Source: Sipunculus nudus
Taxonomy: Eukaryota > Annelida > Sipuncula > Golfingiida > Sipunculidae
Direction of reading: 5' to 3'
Length of the DNA: 64,000 nucleotides
NCBI GenBank assembly: GCA_026874595.1
Contig: CM049309.1
Location: forward strand, 44,159,079-44,223,078
Below, piece after piece: positions 20,116 through 32,755 of the stretch (position 1 is the first letter of the stretch; every line of letters begins with the position of its first letter). The notes below the pieces were generated by a model that saw only the letters and a program-made list of their open reading frames with translations, had not been told where the DNA came from and did no database searches. The position numbers and the translations under genes are program-made.

Positions 20116-23100
20116 TGTCATTCACGATGTCGTATATTAAAAATCATTTATGGAGAAGAGCATCATGAAGTGCAATTACTTTATATAAATACAACCATAT
20201 AAATCATTTTATGGGGTAGGGGGACCCCCTTTTGCATACCGACATCTACCGGATATCTCTCTCTCTCTTTTACTCGGCACCGCCGCCAGCCGAGTAAAGA
20301 TCAAGCCGAGCCGAATTTATTAGGAGGCGCCGCCAGTTTTTCATTTTAGCAAAATTGAGCCGATTTTGTGTGCAGCTCATTTGCCTTGAACAAAAAAATA
20401 AAAATGTCCAAAACATATACAGACTAATACAAAGTTAGCTTTGTTGATTTTGATGCTGGCTGACAAAGTTGAAGTTCCCCACATCATAATCATGGTCCAG
20501 CCTGACACCCCTAAACATGTGATTGTTTAAGTATTAGTGTTGGCTTATGAAACCACCATGATAAACTGAACTTGATAATTAATCACAAAGTAGTTAAAGG
20601 TGAAATGGTTGCAATGTGTCACACGTAATAAAGATAACTTGTAAAAATAAAACGGGTACTTTCTACTATCGTCATAATTTGATGGATAGGCTGTCAGATT
20701 AGTTTAAGCCAGCCGACATTTTGTAAGCCATGTGTGTGCCTAACACGGTCCCGGGCACTAGTCACAAGTCTGTTACTCTTTGTTTTCAAATTTTCAGTTT
20801 GGTTAATGGCTTGTATATTTTGTTCTCGATATGAAGCACACATGACACATTTTTTATCAAAGACCAATGTAACTTGTGAAAATGATTACACTCTATAACT
20901 TTTTTTTTCCTCTCACATAACAAACTATTGTCTAACTGACAGAAGTGCTATTTGGTCATTTCACGCGACACCATGGGGATAGGATGGCGCGCTTCTGCCA
21001 GAAATGATGTCGTAATTTAGCGGTCCCAGCAGACGTGCTCTAAGATTAGTTAATTATCTAGAGATAAAAATAACCTCTGCACTCCGTCACCTCATCCATT
21101 ACAACTTGTCCAATTAGACATGGAATGATTACCAATTATGGCATAGCCTTACGCAAAACGGACACCATGGATTCAAAGTGATAATTCCGTCAGCTTGTTG
21201 TTTAGATTATTTATGTTATGTGTCAGTTTAGTTTATTAATGTCTTGGTCCCTTGTTTGTAAATAAAGGAAGTTTTATTTTGATTTTATTATAAATACCCT
21301 TTTAAGAAGGAATAGATATGTTTGTGATATCGTATGTCCGAAGCCTCATTTTTCATTGTCCAAAACCTCATTTTATTTTACATTTTGATTCAATGTTATG
21401 TTACCCTAAAAGCGGAAAGAACAATGATCTAATCTTCCCGCATGCTTATCATTCCTTAGATGCTTGCATGATGAATGACATGATATGCTAGGTCTTCGTC
21501 ACCATCATTTACGAAAACGTGTATATTGTTATCGGAATAAAGACATTACAGAAAGTATTTACCAGTTGTTCGAAAATAGGCAAATTGTAACCACCAGGGC
21601 TTTGGAAAACAAGGCTATCATGGCAAGGGGTATTGACAGTTCAGTAGAAATACTGATATTACAAGAGATCCTGAAAAACAAATAAAATGCCATTAATCAG
21701 GAATATTAAACGCAGTATATGTTCATAATAAGTATATCATTAAGCAGACCTAAGCTAATTATTTACTTTAGCTTTGAAATTTAAAAAAATGTAAACAAAT
21801 AATCGTACCATATATTTTATTTTCAATAGCGGGGAAGCGTGTTTCGCCTAATGCTTTTTCCCATTACAAGTACGTGTATATGTGTAGATATACGCGTGTA
21901 TTTGTGTCTGGATGTTATACCCTATGATAAATTTGTTTGTCTGTGAGTGGTCTGTGTTTGAGCCGGAACTCATAGTATATATCAGAACATATACGAATCC
22001 AATGGTTATGTTAAACAACACAACGAAAATCTCCCAGGCATGCATTTGACCAAACCATCTGAAGTCTTGGACTGGAGGATGCTACAATTAGCCATGTTCT
22101 GCCAGATGACGTCATAAATTCCTGGTATTATATCCAGAGTGTACATATAGCTGAACAAAGGGTGGGCTTGATGCCGGACATACATATATCATATATCAAT
22201 AGTTAAACAGCCGAAGGCATTACGGATAGTAAGCCCTAGGGGATTAGCGCAGAGGTGAGTCGGTACACCGGTACACCGGTCGATCTTAATTGTGGTTCTG
22301 TCGCAAGTGTGCTGTTTTATAGCAAATATGTAAAGGTCTGTTTTCCTGTTTTCTGAATATTGTTTAATGTTCCGCTATCGATATCAGGAGCCGAAACGCC
22401 ATGAAGCCTTCAATGATTTCAATAGCAGCTCTTGTCGGACTGTTTCTTTCGACACGTTCACGTATATAGGTCAATTAAATTAAAGGGTATAAAAAATTCA
22501 AGCTGCATCATCAGCCTGAATTTTTTGGGTTATAATTGCAAGTGTAGATGAAAACCTTAGTTTTATTGGATATATTGAAGCTCAATTCTGCTCTGGTCAC
22601 CAATAGTAAGATCATTCAAATAATGAAGTCTTTATCTGGTCTCGTCGGGGCAATACAAGTCATTTTCTTATGCTTCACAACAGTAATTTTTATGCCCGCT
22701 TGATTTCTGTATTTCTTTTTTTTTCGTTTCATCAAAAACCTTTTCTCGCCCATAGTCACAAAATACATAAAAAGTGAACAAATTAAATACATTAAAACCA
22801 ATGTGGGATTAAATGTATCATGAATAATGTATAGTGTACCAAAACACAAGGGATACAGAAGAAAGGCATCGTGATGAAAACAGTTTCAAGACGTCTAACT
22901 GGGCATATGCAAAGAAAGTTTAACAATAAAACAGGGAAGAGTGAGTGCATTATATGGTTGAATTATAGATGAAGTAGACGGACCAGAAGGAGCAATATTG
23001 AAGAGACAGGAACACAAGTAAATAACATACAGTATTGAGACGTGGCGTACGAGGCGTGTCTTCTGGTAAAATTTTGTGAAAAAGTTACGGAGAGGATGCA

Positions 23101-23252
23101 AAGCAGGAAATTAGCCGGTCCCTGACTCCTGGGAAGACACTCCTTTCAAACCCTGAATTATTTAATATGTTTTAGACTGTCCTTGTATTATTTTTCATAG
23201 CTTGCGGTATGTACTCTCCTTTCTACAGAAATAAATATGACCTGATACCATT
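20116..23252. other. Intergenic, no confident gene
   Basis: Mostly AT-rich. A hairpin TTTACTCGGC / GCCGAGTAAA with a 10-base CG-rich loop lies at 20269-20298. The 20.95-21.20 kb stretch is more mixed and holds TTAGTTAATTATC homeodomain-type sites; it could be regulatory. Small frames (21485-21685, 21848-22045, 22616-22849, 22895-23101) show no coding signal. Confidence 0.35.
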
Positions 23253-24100
23253 TTATATTTTTGGGATTATTTGATGGATCGCCGTGAGGTTTCTCGGCGG
23301 AGGGATCCGTCGTGCCAAAGCTTGTTCGCGAACTAATGTTTTATCGACCCAGTGCAGACTGCCGTCCGACCTGAGCTTCGATAAACTTTGCAGTAACCAA
23401 AGTGTAGGAAATAATGAACTTATCAGTATTGATACTATTTTATGCCGGCTCGAGAAAGACCGCATTTTGATTGCACAGCATACCGGGTGGGCTTTCTGTT
23501 TAGGCGGGTCGCCTCTGTCTGGCTCTCCTGCACAGAGTATGTCGGTAACGCGCGTCATCGACCTTTTCCTGAATGACGTAAGCGGCCTCTATCGACTTGC
23601 TTCTACCCTGTATATTGGCTGGACGCCCCCGGATTTGAATCCTGCCATCCTCCCCGTCCCCACAGAAGAAACAAGGAATCTCTTTCATTGCTAATGTATT
23701 TGTGTTATCGACAACTTAGAAGACAGTTTCTGGCCGTGTTAAGCACCTCCACGCCTCCTCTGTCATAACCCGACTTGAAAGACCATTTAATGGCTGGTTC
23801 TGTCCGCATTTCCTCTGGCGATGCCCAGACTACTTAGGGCTATGATTACATGAAAGGATAGGTTTAACAGTGCGGGATAATGCCCTGCTTACCTGGAGAT
23901 GCCACATGCAGGCAGGCGTAAAATCAGGCTTTTTTCTTTGGTTGTTCGACGCGACACCTAACCAAATAACACTGATTTGTGCTTGGTCGCGTCTCAAAGT
24001 ATGTCGGTCAGAGAGCTGTCTCCGTTTAAAATTAAAGTGTGTGTGTGTTGCTAGAAAATTTTCATACGCCATAAAAAATATATTCTCTTTTTAACAGAAG
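23253..24100. other. GC-elevated tract with overlapping frames, identity unknown
   Basis: From 23280 to 23700 GC is clearly raised and frames of 136 (+), 101 (-) and 62 (-) codons overlap. None resembles a known family. CGGATTTGAATCC at about 23630-23642 looks like an inverted tRNA B-box, hinting at an old SINE, but no A-box was found at the right distance. A further short frame pair lies at 23830-24094. Confidence 0.3.
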
Positions 24101-24901
24101 TTGCCCTGTTAATGAATTTGTAAACCCGAACAAAAGATATAGACACAGTGCATAAACAGGTTTTATATGTTAATTCCTTCAATTTTCATTGATTATAATT
24201 ATGAAAACACTTAGTTCGACTTATAGAGGGTTATATAAAAGGTATTGAACAGCATATCTCACCTCCCCTATAGCTTAAAGAATAAATATCCGCAGATCAT
24301 TTACAAATTAGTCGCTGATACTAACCGAAGACATCTGTGAGCGACATGTATCTATATGATAAACAGATAAAATGTGCCTTTGATTCCAGATGTATTTCAA
24401 TCAATAACAATGACAAAGGGTTTATTTCTACCAACAGGAACAACGTTAGTCTTAAATTTTCAAAAATAATTACAACTGGGGTCTTAAATATTCAGAAACA
24501 TTTACAGGAGGGGTGAGTGTCCATACGTGAAAATATCATTAGATCCACCAAAGTATTATCCACCTCAGATTTAGAATTATTATTATCTACTCGAAATCAA
24601 AGTAATGTAAAACAAATAATGTATCGATAATACAGGTGAAATAAAAGATATGATACACATGACTCGTCTAGGCCCTTTATCTTATGACAAGACGGAAAAT
24701 ATCCTTTCACATAACCAGAACATGACACATATTTCATAATTCAGTAACATATATATGTGGAATGCACATGTCCGGTCGAGGAATGTCTGATATAAAAAAA
24801 AGAAGTTATGCCCTCTTGAATACAAAATGGTGTGAGGAGTAGCCGCTAATGTGAGAACAATCGTTCCCACGCGTCCAGAACCCGCGTCAGGTGTAATATT
24901 C

Positions 24902-25124
24902 TCACCCGCAAGTAGTCCGGCTGGCCGCTTGGTCATTATCTGCATGGATGGCATCATGGTGGCCCGTAGGGACATACCCGTGAATGAGATCGTCTCTGTC
25001 GTACCCCACTTTTGTCTTTTCTGGCTTCTTCGTCTTCAGTACATGTGTTAAAGTGAGTTTTATACGGCACTTACGACCAGGAACATTTCTCTCTGTCGTA
25101 ACGGCCCACAGTGGTTCACGTACT
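24902..25124 (-). CDS. Weak candidate terminal exon, minus strand
   Basis: After a pyrimidine-rich CACTTCTGACCAG acceptor (AG at 25125-25126) a frame stays open for 74 codons to TGA at 24902-24904. The product is basic and begins VREPLWAVTTERNVPGRKCR. The frame is closed by TGA just upstream of the acceptor, as expected for an exon edge. GC is near 50 percent against AT-rich flanks. It could be the 3' end of the gene containing the 25.6-26.6 kb exon, but the linking donor and phase are not established. An antisense + frame overlaps. Confidence 0.2.
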
Positions 25125-25201
25125 CTGGTCAGAAGTGATCAAGTGAAAGGGAAGAACCATTGGATGACATAGTTTACGAGACCAACGAATGTTTTGTATA
25201 A

Positions 25202-25217
25202 TCTCTCTCTCTCTCTC
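25202..25217. repeat. (TC)n microsatellite
   Basis: Eight TC dinucleotides. Confidence 0.85.
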
Positions 25218-25608
25218 AGAAAGTAGGATTAACGCCATATTGTAGAACCAAATTGAAAAGGCTGTCCTGGTATAACTTTACTTCAAATTCATAATATTTC
25301 ATACATTACTTCAAATCCACTTTTTTGTCAGCAATAAAAATTAAAGCCCGAGTATATTTTCCTCCCTTCATTGGACCATCTATACACGAACTTTTTATTT
25401 ACTTCATTGTTATCTGTATTAACTAAAGATCGATTTAGTTTTATTATGTACCAATATAACATTAAAAATTAAAATGGATTTAACGAATTTCTATAATGTT
25501 GTTCATGTATCCAAAGAAATGATTATTCAAGAGTAAATGCACACGAGTACTATGGTGGTTGTAGAGTTAATGTGCTCACGGATAAATGTTGATTCTACTT
25601 TTAGCGCT

Positions 25609-26595
25609 TTAATACGATACTGTCCTCGCACGTGACTGGACCAGTACACTGCAATTCGGAACCCGTGGGCTGAGAGCTGGACACGACGAGCCCGTGTTCT
25701 GTGCAGCTTGGGCGGTGCCGTCGACACTAAGCATCAGTGTTTTGTGTGACGATGAGCGCAGTTCTTGGTCGCTAGTGGCTATGTCAGACTCATCAGAGGT
25801 TTCTTGGTTGATATTTACACGGGGATTAATTGTTTCCTGGGTCGGACTGTAAAATGTGTCTGTGGTTGAAGATTTGCTCCCAAATACTAAGAGCAGAATT
25901 TCTTCAGACAGAGATAATCTGTCTCCGGGAACATCATCTTGAAGTACACGATCTGTGATATCTACACAGTTGTGGTCGTTGGTAAACGACGTTGGGCAGT
26001 CGAAATGCGTTGTTGATCTGCTAGGGGGATCATTCCGCCATACCATGTAGTCACTCTCTGGGTCATGAAGCCACTGGGAATCGTTTTGCACATCGTTTAC
26101 TCCCATTTTACTCCATTGATTTTCATCTTCTGAGTAAGTTGCACCCGGGCAACGCATGTTGTCTTTATTTAAAGTAGTGTTTATAGTATGTGACGAACAA
26201 CTACTAAGGCTTTCATTGTATGTACTCCGATTTTGATATATGAGTAATTTCCCCTGGTTCTCTTCCAAGTCTCCAGAAGAATTTTCAACATTTGTTCGAT
26301 TCAAGTTACTAACGTCAACAGAATACCGTCGGCTGTCTGTGTGGCTTTGCAAGTAGGTCTTAGTACCCAGGTCTGCAGGAACAGAGTAACGGAGACCTCG
26401 TGTCTGTAAAGCTACATTCACAGCACTGTGACAGTCGATGTCATCTCGATCAGTAACAGTATACCCCAGTATCACAGGATCGGACATCGTCTGGGTACCA
26501 ACTTCCGCTTTCATTGCAGTTTCCTTCAATCGTTTCTTCTTCTTTTGTCCTCTCCCTTTTCTAACGTTGTACTTTTTTGTCGCTGAATTACCCAT
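25609..26595 (-). CDS. Predicted N-myristoylated, disordered protein (328 aa), unrecognised
   Basis: A 987-bp frame opens with ATG in a strong context (GGG before, G after) and ends with TAA. The N-terminus MGNSATKK fits the N-myristoyltransferase signal (Gly2, Ser/Thr near position 6) and is followed by a lysine/arginine patch at about residues 8-25 (RGQKKKKRLK), the usual myristate-plus-basic membrane anchor. The remaining 300 residues are polar, rich in Ser, Thr, Asn and Asp, with no membrane span and only one short hydrophobic segment (EEILLLVFG, around residue 235), so the protein is probably largely disordered. No enzyme domain is visible. Possible roles are a membrane-docked adaptor or signalling scaffold, by analogy only. 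The exon could be the whole gene or the first exon of a longer one; a GT lies just before the stop (ACA/GTATCG). Confidence 0.6.
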   Translation of the reverse strand: MGNSATKKYNVRKGRGQKKKKRLKETAMKAEVGTQTMSDPVILGYTVTDRDDIDCHSAVNVALQTRGLRYSVPADLGTKTYLQSHTDSRRYSVDVSNLNRTNVENSSGDLEENQGKLLIYQNRSTYNESLSSCSSHTINTTLNKDNMRCPGATYSEDENQWSKMGVNDVQNDSQWLHDPESDYMVWRNDPPSRSTTHFDCPTSFTNDHNCVDITDRVLQDDVPGDRLSLSEEILLLVFGSKSSTTDTFYSPTQETINPRVNINQETSDESDIATSDQELRSSSHKTLMLSVDGTAQAAQNTGSSCPALSPRVPNCSVLVQSRARTVSY

Positions 26596-27100
26596 CCCAG
26601 GTAAGGTAACTTAATCTGTCCTATATTTCTAACTTCTCTATGGATCCAATTCTGTTTGAAATCCCCGTTTCCAATGAGACACTACTCCGGGCTCGTCTAG
26701 TGTATTACTTGTCGTGATTGTTAGTAGGCCTACATTAGTCAAATAACGTGTTGGGAAGCACTTATATCGGTCTTTCAGAATGACTATTTTATACTGCTAT
26801 ATGGCGGAAGGCTTAACCCCCGGGCACGCCTGACCTGAAGATACTCTGTGACCAGAGTGCACGTGGGAGGAGAAAGTTTGACTTGTCATCTTGAATGATA
26901 AGATCGAGCTGTATGGCAAACGTTTGCTAACATCATCTGTTGACTTGACCCGTGTCCAAAGGCAATTATTGTCGCTATCACCCCAATCACGGGGCAGTAT
27001 GTTACACACTACAAGTATACGAGACGATGGGCCAGGATTATCGTAATTATTAAGGCATGTGCTATCACCGCCAACACACAGTTCTGTAAGCGAAAGTTTG
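26596..27100 (-). promoter_or_regulatory. Presumed 5' flank of the myristoylated-protein gene
   Basis: Immediately upstream of the start the minus strand reads GTTACCTTACCTGGG. No TATA box or initiator is obvious. 26797-27009 is mixed in composition with a 70-codon frame lacking coding features. Confidence 0.25.
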
Positions 27101-30100
27101 GGCTAAGAGGAAATTTTATTCAAATAAATGAGTTTATGGCAGTCATTTATCACATTGCACATTGATTTTATTTATTTATTATTAATTGTCCAATATCCTG
27201 TTTATTAACACGATTAAGATCCAACTTTCAAAGAATAATTTTAAGAAAAAAAAAAGACACTTTTCCGTTTATTTGCGAAGCATGTTATAAATTTACATTA
27301 TTTAACATCGTGCTTATTAATTTTGTTTTCAAAGATGAACATCTTATAGTTGTGGATCTGCAGGAACCTGGGTGTTTGGTAACGTCAGCTAACAGCCCAG
27401 GTGTAATAAACCAGGCCTGAGCCCCATCAAAAGCCAACCGTACCATCTTGACGGTGGTCATTCATGCGACCCCGTCACTTCCGGTCAGCGGATGTACATG
27501 GCGCCCAGCGCTTATTGAGAAAATAAATCATAATTTCTGTGACCAAATATTGCCAGATTCAATTAGCTGGTGGCCTTTCTTTCAGACGTTTACCGTCAGG
27601 TGATGAACCTCTGTTTCATCCGCAAGAATCGATTGTGCAAATGGCGACTGCTGGTGCGTGCCAGCCCCGTTCTTCACGCCGCCAACTTATTGGTTTTATC
27701 TATTGCGACAAGTCGCTGATAAATCACGTCAGATGGCATCCAAATAGGCACGGGCAACTGCATCTTTTTATAGACATCGCGAAGACTTGACGATTTAATC
27801 ACCTGTCTAGTTTGTAATAAACTCACCAACTCTTTCGATACTTTCAGGACCTCTCAACCGAGGACGTCATATCTCAAAGGAATTCTTATTGACTCTCTCT
27901 GTCACTTGCAGAAGCCGCACCGACTGCCAATTAAAATTTTCAGGGGCTGAGGGCTCTACAATTTGTATGTTGGGAATATGTTTAGAGACCAATGGCATCG
28001 TTAGCGAATCGGCATAAAATTATATTTATATGTATCCTTCCCCTCCAGGGTGGTATATTGGGATTTCTTTTGGCTAGGAGAAATGGTAACGAGACAGACG
28101 TCGAAACAAAACTTTTAAAGTTCAATAAATGGTCAAAGGAAGAGCCTTATTATGTATGATAAATATGTTAAGTCAAGGAATAAACCAGATTGTAATTGGA
28201 AATATTACACAATTTTTAATATCGTGCAAGTACGTATAAACATATATTGATTTTTAGTTCACATTTATACACCCAGTAACTGTTTATATAAATTTTATTG
28301 ACACTGTACGGTTTTGTATCAACCCACGAATCATTATATAAAAAACCGGTTTATTTTGTTTTTATATTTTTAGATGTTCCTTTGATGAGTTAAGAGAGAG
28401 CCGGCAGATTTAATTAACTCAAGTAATTGGCCATCACTTCGACAGATCGAGTCTATTTTTTACAATCAGCGCTTCTTTATACAGTACATTGAGTCAGATA
28501 TATTGCAAACATTACCGTAGTGACAGCGCTTGACGTATGTGGCTGAATTAAGCGTATTCAAGATTTAATTTGGAAGTGAATGGGGACAGTGCTGTAAAAA
28601 ATCATACGGTAAAGTTATGATATATATTTTAATCAATTATTTTTCCTAAACGAGCTACGACTTTTCTTACATTTTTTGTGCAATACGTTTTATAAGATTT
28701 CATGGTATTTTCTTCTTATAATCATAACCTTGATAAAAAAATATTAACAAATTTACAATGTTAAACATTTTAGGGTTTATAGTGAATATTATAAGAATAA
28801 GTAGACTATAATGGTGTAAAATTTAAAAATGACACACCATGTTGTTCAAGTATATAGGATTATACTGGCTTAACTGATTTATTCTTCCTAAGATTAGTGG
28901 AAATAGTTATTGCTGACTCTACCTGATATCGATATAATAAGATCTTCAACATAAATATACTCTGAGGTTATCAGTGTGCACCATGGGCAGTTCGGGGACC
29001 TCTACAGTCTGTTCTTGTTACATTCAGATAAAAAAATTAATTTGCAGGTACATCAACCAAAGTGTACATATCCTGACTTGAGTATACGGAATATCAGTGG
29101 ATGTCGTGCAAGATATTTCCGCATTTTATATCATGTTAGACAATCCGAAAATAATACACGGTTAGATTTTTCTTTCACAAAAGCTGTTCTTTCATAAATT
29201 TTTGCGAGGGATATCGTATAAGGAAATTAGGTATATGATATTGCGGAATGGATATTCATAATATGATAAGAAGTTAACATAAAATAATAAATCATTTAAG
29301 ATTTAGCCAATCACATTAGTAAAAAAATTCGGTGTGGTAATGTTTTGTGAGATTTTTTTTTTAATTTATGCATTTACAATTGCTAAGAAAATGTTATTTG
29401 GCAGAATACAACAAAAATGCCTTTAGTGTCATCTTTAAAAATTATTTGGTTCTAACAGGTTAATAAAAACAATTGCGTTGGTCTGAAATTAATGGTGACA
29501 GAAGGGGGATCTTTTATATAGGGAAAAGGGACGTTTGCATGGTGTCAGAAGTGGGATGATCCAAAAAGAAAAATAGGTTTGCTTGAAACGGGCTTGTATT
29601 AGAGGCGTGACTCAGGGGCCGCTCGAGCCGGCGGGGGTTAAAGGGCGAGCTCATACAGATTGATAGGTGACAAAGAGGATTCGTTTGCCGCTGGTCGCCA
29701 ACCGCTGTGTCTTTAGTTCGCCTTACGTGGTTTCATTAATCTTGTCTGGGTCCAGGCCTCAAGTTCAACGTCACTCTAAAACCAACAAACCACCCAGCGG
29801 TGAGTGATAAACCGATATCCCAACCTAGCCTGTGGTACAGACTCGCTGAGGGTTATGTTATCGCGAAGTTCTATGGCGGTTTGTTCTCGGAAAATGAATA
29901 TAGCTCTCGTTACTTTCGTTAATTGGTGATGGATCCAATAAAAGATATTATTGAACGTGTAACTTTGGACCTCGGAGTGTCATCTCAGCTCATGTTTAAC
30001 TTCATTACAGAATAATAACCAATGCTCGTTGCTCATTAGAAGTTATAATTCTTTTTCGCAATATGTTGTGTGTTCGTTAATTAGATTGAACATAGATTTA

Positions 30101-32574
30101 TGGGATATGATGTGGAATTCAAGCAAACCTGATCCCGATGATTCCGAAGATGATGCCATAATTTAGAAATAAGAGTTCCAGATGTTTATATGATAGAAAG
30201 GTTAACAGAGTAACATAAGCAAGTTGTCAAAGCAATAACTCATACAATCAATAAACGACATTTCAAAAGTCATTCCCGGGGACAGTTTGCCGGATCTCAC
30301 TGCCACACGAACCTTCACTCGATCATTACTAAAGAGAAACATTAAAGCCAATCTACCATGAAGGAAGAACTCAAAAGCCAAGCGTTCCTGAAAGAATACC
30401 AAGCCAGAGCCTACAGCAATATCCGACTCTAAAAGGATATCAAGCAAGAACTTATAGAGGCATTAGACCACGTTGGAATACCAAACTGGATCTCGAAATC
30501 CACCTTATGCTGAAGGAATATCAAGCAATATCTAAAATGCCATTCGTTCTGATAAAGTTTCGAGCTGGATTAAGGCCTTAGTATCACCAAACTACCGAAC
30601 TACCTTCAGCTGATCTATAAAACATAGATGAAAAGGTATATAGATTAATGTCCCAATGATATATTCATGTTTTGAATCCCCAGAATACCCTCTATTATAA
30701 ACGTATTTTATACATAATTTAAGATTTCGTTGGTGCTCCGAAGACTTTTAAACTTAAAGCTAAATTTTAATTTTTTTACAAACATAAAAAAATAAGCGAT
30801 ATAGCTCACATCTGGCAGTAAATTTGCATTTAACAATATAATTATCTTCCACAAAGATATCTCCAAGTTTTTTTTATTTTTATTTTTGACAAATTAACAA
30901 AATGATTCTTTGTTTAAAACGGCCTGTAAATGCTTTTAATGGATTCAGAAAAAAGCATTTTAGATTACATGATTTTTTTAATAAATGAGCAAACTTATAT
31001 AGCTTCATTCCTGGTAGTTCGTGAGCAATATCCTTATGAAGATGGTTTAACTTGACTGATAAATTCTTAATGCCAATTGTCTGCAAGTCTCAAAATTAAA
31101 GAATGTACACTAGTAATTAGCTCAACTGGCTACCCTGATTTAGACTGAACAGGTATCAATAAAAAGAGTGTTGTTAATCAAATAAGCAGTGCTCAAGCTA
31201 AAATCCTAGATGTCAATCAAGTCTAGTCTAGATAAAGGAATGAATTCGTTTTCTCATGGGTATACATGTGATTCTCTTTACACCCCACATGGAGCTGACA
31301 GGTCAGTTAATATGCTACCATTTTTTCAAAATGATGGACTAAATTGTCAATAACACATTTTGGGGACAAGGGGGTAAAACAATGACCTGATAGATAACAA
31401 ATTCTATGAAAATGAAAATTTTACGATTTTCTGACACAAAGACACTCAGAAAAGAGTTTATGGTTAATATTTTAGTTACTCTAGTTTAAAATAAACGTAA
31501 AAAGGTATCTTACGGTCGCGTGCGAGTAGACAACCAGTCCTTACACCTGAAAACGGGGATTTGATATCTGTTCAATTGCTTAGGTTTTTTATTCTATAAT
31601 AGGTTTTACGTCATATATACTACTGGATATGATACCTAAAAGCACGGAAGTTTCATTATTTGTCAAACAGAAAGTCTTCTGTACCTCAGTTTAAGACACA
31701 ATTGGTTATCATCATATACTCTAATTTAAGAATGTTTGAATAACAATGTATTTACACTAATATGTATTTACATTAAATCATCAACCAAACTCCATGATGG
31801 TTCACCATAGTTACGAAGACCCTAGTGCCCTCGAGACAAAACCTGACCAGAAATCAAGGTGATATATGTGTGTGCTTTTGTCTGCTTGTTATAAGAGTAT
31901 TGTCTAATGATCTCAGAGAAACTTCATCAGCCTAATTGCACTCATTCAAGCGAGCTGCCTCATTACATGACGTATGTGTCATGGCCGGGTGCTTGTTAAT
32001 ACTCTCTAGTCTCGTCATAATACAAATAACAATAGACCAATCAGGGACAAATTTCATGTTTCATCCAGTCATTTATTTTTGACTTTAATAAGCCTCTCAC
32101 CACTGCCGGCCGCTCTTTCTTTAACAGGAAATATCTTAAAATTAGCTGTTTTAGAAACCAAAAATAAGCAAAGTCTGAAACATACCAAACGGTCATTTTT
32201 GAAGTGATCAGATCTATAGACACCGACCGCCAGGGACATGCAGTATACCGAGCACTGGATTATAGCAAATGTCACTGAGCAAATTAACTGTTGTGATAAA
32301 TCAGGATGTTGAACTCCTGGACCAATGAAATTTTACAGACATATCCACATTATATACTTCTTTCTACACATCAACTACCAACAAGTTACATACAATATTT
32401 ATAAAATTATCATCCCATCAGGTTCGGAACATTTTTTTCTGAATCACCCGTTATATTGCGCCGTATCGGCTAACATTGCTAAATAAACATTCTAAAATAG
32501 GTGTGTTATCTAAATATAAACTTCGTTTATTTTGCATGGATTGTACAACGAATTATAATAACTAATACGAAGCA
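27101..32574. other. Long intergenic stretch, no gene seen
   Basis: Generally AT-rich. Islands of higher complexity lie at 27340-27800 (83-codon frame, no motif), 28390-28580 (TTTAATTAACTC and other homeodomain-type words) and 29590-29870 (GC-rich, CTCGAGCCGGCGGG); these may be regulatory. At 30390-30540 the words GAATACCAAGCC, GGATATCAAGCA, GGAATACCAAAC and GGAATATCAAGC recur about every 40 bp, a possible decayed minisatellite. Confidence 0.35.
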
Positions 32575-32755
32575 CTCTCCATGGCTCGAATGTTGGCACT
32601 GGGTAGTCGGTAGAGGTGAAGGAAACCAAAGAACCCGTGGAAAACCACCGACCTTGTACGCGCCACTACAACCCATTCTCATAGCCACAACGGGAATCGA
32701 ACCCGGGTCGCCAGCGGAGAGGGCCGAGCGTTTTACCACTCAGCTGTTCAGGTGT
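32575..32755 (-). mobile_element. tRNA-derived SINE
   Basis: On the minus strand the head reads CAGCTGAGTGGTAAAACGCTCG (A-box-like), followed by an intact B-box GGGTTCGATTCCC (about 32693-32705). The body has the AATGGGTTGTAGTGGCGCGTAC block and a pyrimidine-rich GGTTTCCTTCACC near the end, typical of SINE bodies. Overlapping frames on both strands are incidental. Confidence 0.7.

Noticed and set aside
19706-20125. 139-codon antisense frame after the transporter stop
   Set aside because: It overlaps the 3' UTR, is compositionally ordinary, and has neither splice signals nor motifs.
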